The position numbers and the translations under genes are program-made. DNA of 64,000 nucleotides from Pelobates cultripes (lineage: Eukaryota; Chordata; Amphibia; Anura; Pelobatidae): assembly GCA_933207985.1 (NCBI GenBank), contig OW240916.1, positions 299,249,451-299,313,450 on the forward strand, given 5' to 3'. The notes below the pieces were generated by a model, which was not told the origin of the DNA, did not search any database, and worked only from the letters and a program-made list of their open reading frames with translations. Numbering within the stretch: the stretch's first letter is position 1; every line of letters begins with the position of its first letter. Of the stretch, positions 59,102-64,000 are shown piece after piece.

Positions 59102-59465
59102 TAAACTTGTGCATTTGGTTTTGGCCGAACTGCAATTTGTTTGAATTTAGGCCAATCAGGTATTTGGACGAATGTTGTATTGCCGAAGTGCTATATCGAG
59201 ATATAACCAAGCAAACAACTTGCAAGATTGACAAACATGTTTGTTTGATCTGGTATTTGGAGTTCCACTTCTGGTGGAGAAAAGGAGATGACTAATGGGA
59301 AAAAATATGATTGATGACTGGGGGCAGCCATTAAATGTTGATTTTATTCACAGATATGTGATAACTAACAAATAAATGGGCAAGTTGTCGGAGGTCGCAA
59401 ACTAAATTTCATTTTCAGAAAAAAAATTCTGCGGAAATCAAATTTGTCCACCACGCACAAGTCTA
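59102..59465. mobile_element. hAT-like non-autonomous element
   Basis: Left TAAACTTGTGCATTTGG and inward-read right TAGACTTGTGCGTGG termini, length 364 bp, with a TTTGGCCGAACTGCAATTTG internal block shared with 47310-47672. Flanking 8-mers GTTTACTG and GGTAACAG match at only 5 of 8. Confidence 0.6.
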
Positions 59466-60119
59466 GGTAACAGGATGTTATAAATAACAGAATAAATGAT
59501 GAACTTATTATAAATAAGTGGGTGTCTGTACTGGGAGACAATCAACCATTACCTCTTCACCATTGTAAAAACTGTCTCTTTTGTAACACGATTGAACATC
59601 ATTGCACTCTATATGCAAAGTTTTCAAAATATGAGGAATGCACGAAATATACTAATGTGATTGGGGTGCAATTTTCCTGTCTTAATACCATATGAGCAAC
59701 CACTCATAATACATCAAATTATGTCCATTCAGGCGGAGTGATATTTCTCCTACTAGTAAATTTGAATTTGCCTGTTCTATCAATTGTTTTTGCAAAGTTC
59801 AGTAAGCACAAACTCTGTGAGCCATGGTGTTCTTGATATATATGATATGCTCTGTACATTCCCCGAACCATTGCCTAGTTAATATTCTCATCCTGCAGGC
59901 AACACTGAAATAGTACAGGCTTTGACATAAGTAAATAAGTAAGTAAATAAGTAAATCACTCAACTTCATGCCCTGATGGGCGATATCCAATTTTTTATTT
60001 TCCTACTTCTTGTCGGCAGCCTTGAGACAGAGCAATGGCCCAACATTGACACGAATCTTAATCTCTATATTCCTTTTGTTACGTAGCTAAACTGCTTATC
60101 TGATTACCGCTGTTTAGTG
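59466..60119. other. Unassigned sequence
   Basis: TAAG(TAAA) units at 59930-59956 (aagtaaataagtaagtaaat). No gene. Confidence 0.4.
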
Positions 60120-60235
60120 ACTACTATTATTATTTTATTATTATTTCATTATTTATATAGCGCTATCAGATTCCATAGCGCTGTATTTATATAGCGCCAT
60201 CAGATTCCATAGCGCTGTACAATGGGTGCAATGTA
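60120..60235. repeat. 'tatatagcgc...' interspersed repeat with 34-bp duplication
   Basis: ATT-rich start, then ATTTATATAGCGC(T/C)ATCAG with GATTCCATAGCGCTGT twice in tandem (units begin at 60151 and 60185), then ACAATGGGTGC. A related single copy lies at 60673-60735. Confidence 0.75.
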
Positions 60236-60477
60236 CTATAAAAGTAATAAACTAGACTGAGAGGAATCTTAGGTAAATTCCTTTGTTTTTACTGCTGTGC
60301 CAACAGATAGATTAAAAATGACAAACAGGACAATGGTTTCTGAATGTAATGGTTGGTGACTTGATCAACATAATATTACTTGCCCTCACCTGCATTATAA
60401 TGCCTAAGTTCTCGGATCAATCCAGACCCATTTAGATGGATTCTGAATTCTAAAAATCAATTTCCCGATGTGACTAA

Positions 60478-60632
60478 CAGGGATATTCAATAAAGTGAAA
60501 ATTCCAAGTGAATTTCAAATTTTTGCACGAGAGTAGCCAAACTGTAAACCTAACAAGCTTAAAGATATTTTGCAAAATTGGCTTCTGAAAATCACTTTGT
60601 ATTCACTTTAAATTCTCACTGCAGTGAATAAC
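60478..60632. mobile_element. Palindromic MITE, about 155 bp
   Basis: Left AGGGATATTCAATAAAGTGA then AAATTCCAAGTGAATT; right read inward GTTATTCACTGCAGTGAGAA then TTTAAAGTGAATACAAAG. Half-sites of the same kind occur at 20646 and 44493. Confidence 0.65.
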
Positions 60633-60672
60633 AATGTCGCACTTCATTGTTATATAAGCTATTGAACAAGAC

Positions 60673-60735
60673 GTTATTGTTATTATTTTTTTATATAGCA
60701 CCAACAAATTCCGCTGTGCTGTACAATGGGTTATA
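60673..60735. repeat. 'tatatagcacc' interspersed repeat
   Basis: ATTTTTTTATATAGCACC, AACAAATTCCGCTGTGCTGT, ACAATGGGTT: single diverged unit of the repeat at 60120. Confidence 0.65.
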
Positions 60736-61470
60736 GAACACTATTGTTAATTGATTTAATCAGGTGGAAGAATCAAAAAAGTGCTATAAATTGAATGTAT
60801 GAGGCTTGATGTGCGGGACATAGAATACTGCTAAAAGTATAAAAACTTTTCTCCAAATCTTTAACCCCCCAGTGCCCGCCCAAGTCATGTAAAATGTGTG
60901 CACTTTTAAACAGGGGACTTAACTTTGAAAATCCCCCCTGACCTTTTCACCCAATGATGACAGTGTGAGGATTAATAAAATTAACTAGTGGGTGGGCAAC
61001 ACCTTATAGTCACCCTTGTGGCCTCACCTGCATTGTAAGACAATAGGGATCTGGGTAGGGATCTGGATTTATTAGGGGTTTTTAGAAGTGCACATTTAAA
61101 TGATGTATTTACTGATTGATTTATTGATCAATTTTGTTTTATGTCTATGGTATGTTTTATAATACTTATTTTATTCATTCTCAAACAATCCCTGAGAACC
61201 CGGGCCTTATATCAGGGCTATGTTAGGACCTATTGAACTATATCCGAGTGCCATTCAATTTGGGTCTATTTCAAAATAAATTCCTTACATTTCCATAGAC
61301 TTGTAGTGAACAATTCCAATTGTATTCTTTCCACTAAAGCAGTAAAACTTTATTAATGTTTACTTTGCACAATAAAAAGATAAGCCTTCTAAACATGATC
61401 AATCTGTAAAGAAAACAACACTAAACAGCAGCAACGATGTGTCAACACTAAATTAACAACTATGAACTTA
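60736..61470. other. Unassigned sequence
   Basis: No gene or repeat recognised. Confidence 0.4.
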
Positions 61471-61622
61471 AAACTATAATACAATGTGTAAGGATTTTTT
61501 AAAACTATAATACAATGTGTAAGGATTTTTTTAAACTATAATACAATGTGCAAGGATTTTTTTAAACTATAATACAATGTGTAAGGATTTTTTTAAACTA
61601 TAATACAATGTGTAAGGATTTG
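61471..61622. repeat. 31-bp minisatellite, about 4.9 units
   Basis: AAACTATAATACAATGTG with TAAGGATTTTTTT starts at 61471, 61502, 61533, 61564 and 61595. The units are almost identical (one T to C in the third). Confidence 0.95.
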
Positions 61623-61909
61623 AAAGGTTATGTGTGACTATAAATTGTAATGTTCCAAGATTAGCTTATTGTGCGTGTTATAAAAGAAATAAGAAAAAGG
61701 TAATGACGCCATTTTAAAAAAAATTTAAATCATATATACACCTACTCCACTGCTTTAAAAAAAAAAAAAAAAAATATTTAGAATTTTTTTAAACTTGTTT
61801 AAATTCTGGTGCCCAAAGTTTCCACTGCACTATGAGTTCCTTAGTAGATAATATTTATAACTAACAAATATACAAAATATCACTTTACAGTCGATAAAGA
61901 TTTGTGAGA
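61623..61909. other. AT-rich spacer with A-run
   Basis: A-run at 61757-61774; otherwise no feature. Confidence 0.4.
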
Positions 61910-61917
61910 GTCATACA

Positions 61918-62452
61918 CAGTGGCGTACATGAAGGGGTTCATCGGGTGGCCCATGCTGTTAGGGCCACCTGATGTGTATGAATTGTCAGGGGGCCCGGTC
62001 AGCGCTGCAGTGCTTTAACAGCACGACTGGGCCCCCTGTGATGACATCAGACAGAGCTGGGAGGAAGTGACTGCCCCGGTCACTCCTCCCTGCAATCAGA
62101 CAGAGCCCGCGCGGGAGGAAGCAGATGAGGGAGTCAGATTGGGAACTCTGACTCCCATCAACCTGAGCGACCACTGGACCCCAGGGAAAGTCACCCTCCT
62201 GCACCTAAAAGGTAGGAAACAGGAGGGTGACTTAAACATTTTGTGTGTGTGTATTTGTTTGTGTGTATGTATGTATCTGTTTGTCTGTATGTGTCTATGT
62301 GTGTGTGTGTGTCTATGTATGAATGTGTGTGCATGTATGTGTGTCTGCATGTATGTGTGTGTGTCTGTCAGGGAGGGTAGTAGTGGAAATGGGGGAGGGC
62401 GGGCACGGATCAGCTTTGCACCGGGGCCCCATGGATTGTGTGTTCGCCACTG
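61918..62452. mobile_element. Non-autonomous hAT element, complete
   Basis: Begins CAGTGGCGTACATGAAGG; the right end read inward is CAGTGGCGAACACACAATCC. Length 535 bp. Perfect 8-bp duplication GTCATACA at 61910-61917 and 62453-62460. Holds inner inverted pairs (GGGTGGCCC / GGGCCACC; GGGGGCCCGGTC / ACTGGGCCCCC) and a (GT)n-rich tract at 62241-62370. Open frames here are microsatellite and palindrome artefacts. Confidence 0.9.
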
Positions 62453-62460
62453 GTCATACA

Positions 62461-63595
62461 ATATACAATGGGATCACTCCAGAAGACACAGATTGGCATT
62501 GTGTCTCAGAAATATGAGGGGTCCCATAGCCTATGTATCCCCACCTCAAGCTCTCCCGATGCCCCACAATGTTTAGTGGCCCTTTTCTTCTGCTGAGCCA
62601 TCCCACCAGGTCTTCTTCTATGGCACTTCCATCTTGGTATTTCCAAGATGGTGGCCACCAGAAATCGCTCCCTATGCCCCTGTAAGGGCGTTCATGTGAT
62701 ATCACTCACATACGCAGTATATCGAGAGTCCGACAAAGTGGCGCTGCCATAAATGACGTGACACTGGAAGGAAATAAATAAAAACAACAATCGATGGCAA
62801 AATTTCACAAAGGATGTGGAGCTAGACTAAAGCTCCATCCGTTGTCAACTTTGGTCAACCTGTAGGTTATACATACGTAGTCTAAATGATATTCCTCATC
62901 CTACCAACCTCAGAAAGATGAAGGCCTGAATTGACAGAACTTACAATTGTGGAAGCAGTTTTAACAGCTATTAGAGCTACTGTAAATGGGACACTAATCA
63001 CTGAGATAGCTCAACGTCTTCTACCAGTATGGCAATGTGCCAATCAGGTAAAGCTACATCCCCTATTTATTTTGCCAATAAAAGTCCTGCCACTTGACTG
63101 AAAAGTTTACCAAATATTTGCTATGAATTTATTATTTTATGAAATAAAGAGCATTTATACGATATAATTCTTCTGAGTTCTATGTGGACACGTCTATACT
63201 ATATCTTTACACATCGCTTTTGTTTTTAATTGGATGTCATATATTGCTTTCAGCTCACTTGGAGTTTGTCCAATAATATTACTTTTCAGAATTAAAGCTG
63301 AACAGCTTATTTAGTTCATTCAGGCAAGCCAGTGAGAATGATATGTTTTTACAGCAATTGTATTGCATGCATCCACGCATATGGCACCACGGGGGTGAAT
63401 TAATTTCTATGGTTCGTTCTGACCTTACAAGGGCAACCAGGCATACAATGCGCATTATATAATAAAAACTGTTCTAAGCTAAAAATAATAACACAATTCA
63501 AAAAAACTAATTGCACAACCCATAACAAACATCTAACTAGCTCTTGGGTTGTATGTAAATCTTAAATTAGGCATTTCATCCACTAGAGTAATTCT
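62461..63595. other. Unassigned sequence
   Basis: GATGGTGGCCACC-type small palindrome at 62640-62660. No gene recognised. Confidence 0.4.
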
Positions 63596-63675
63596 TTAAC
63601 CCCTTAAGGACACATGACGGAAATATACCATCATGATTCCCTTTTATTCCAGAAGTTGTGTCATTAAGGGGTTAA
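63596..63675. mobile_element. 80-bp TTAA-bounded MITE, copy 2
   Basis: TTAACCCCTTAAGGACACAT ... TGTGTCATTAAGGGGTTAA. The ends are a clean inverted repeat (TTAACCCCTTAA(G)GACACA), cleaner than copy 1 at 58979. Confidence 0.88.
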
Positions 63676-64000
63676 ATTTCAAATCGTATTGAATGAAAAT
63701 ATGAATTTCAGAGTTTAGGCAAAAATGGCCAATAGCTGTGGCAGTAGCTCAGTTGCAGTATTTTTTTGCTGATCATTCATATAAATATGCTATTAATATA
63801 ACATATGTTTAGTTCGGCAAACCATCCTTTTCATTAAACCTGTGCTGATTTATTTTCCCAGCTAACAAGTGAAAAACAAATGCTTTATGACCAGAAGCTT
63901 TTCAATGGCCTTATCGAATAGTATTTCAATTAATTTAAAATTATTATCCCCCGGTGAGCAGCAGTTACAATTCACAGAGCTTTAATGTTGGTTTATAAAT
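63676..64000. other. Unassigned AT-rich sequence
   Basis: Nothing recognised up to the window end. Confidence 0.4.

Noticed and set aside
61471..61622. CRISPR-like regular repeat
   Set aside because: The 31-bp units are directly tandem without spacers, and the genome is eukaryotic.
62067..62576. 169-residue frame with Cys-Val-Cys repeats
   Set aside because: It runs through the GT microsatellite inside a non-autonomous hAT element.

Overview
The window is vertebrate, repeat-dominated, intergenic or intronic DNA, most likely from an anuran amphibian (frog). Supporting signs are CR1-type LINEs with a TATGTAAC tail, L1/Tx1-type ORF1 remnants, Tc1/mariner and hAT copies of the kinds common in frogs and fishes, many TTAA-bounded fold-back elements, and long (TATC), (TCTG), (TA) and (GT) microsatellites. 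I found no convincing host exon, tRNA, rRNA or CRISPR array. Nearly all long open frames are transposon remnants, antisense shadows or low-complexity translations. Species cannot be set from the sequence alone.

Layout. 0-3 kb: three 3' fragments of a CR1-like LINE. 3.8-6.2 kb: a dispersed repeat, a satellite-like block, a complete TTAA-bounded fold-back element and a two-tier palindrome. 8.1-9.7 kb (minus): a CR1 ORF1 esterase relic next to an L1 ORF1 relic. 11.4-13.4 kb (minus): the longest CR1 copy, with endonuclease and reverse transcriptase relics. 16-18.7 kb: a broken hAT transposase. 20.9-21.7 kb: two fold-back elements, one with a stem-loop followed by GAAAC. 23.4 and 25.1 kb: two non-autonomous hAT elements with perfect 8-bp target duplications. 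25.5 and 41.2 kb: two 5' ends of one Tc1-like element. 29.8-33.2 kb: further TTAA-bounded elements, one disrupted by another insert. 37.7-39.4 kb: an L1-type element with ORF1 but no ORF2, ending in an A-tail. 42.2-42.7 kb: a 330-bp tandem dimer.

44.9-52.2 kb holds three Tc1/mariner elements. Two are dead. The third (50633-52194) is complete, with perfect 25-bp terminal repeats, a second internal inverted repeat and an uninterrupted 338-residue DD37E transposase. It is the only intact protein gene in the window. 55.0-56.7 kb: a TTAA-bounded fold-back element split by a CR1 insertion, plus a nearly identical 196-bp segment present in inverted orientation at 55.8 and 56.9 kb. 58-64 kb: short MITEs, a 31-bp minisatellite and a complete non-autonomous hAT element with an 8-bp target duplication.

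The genes here do not form a pathway; they are parasites in different states of decay. The best candidates for new biology are the intact DD37E element, the ORF1-only L1 derivative with its 3' hairpin, the recent inverted duplication, and the pair of GAAAC stem-loop repeats.
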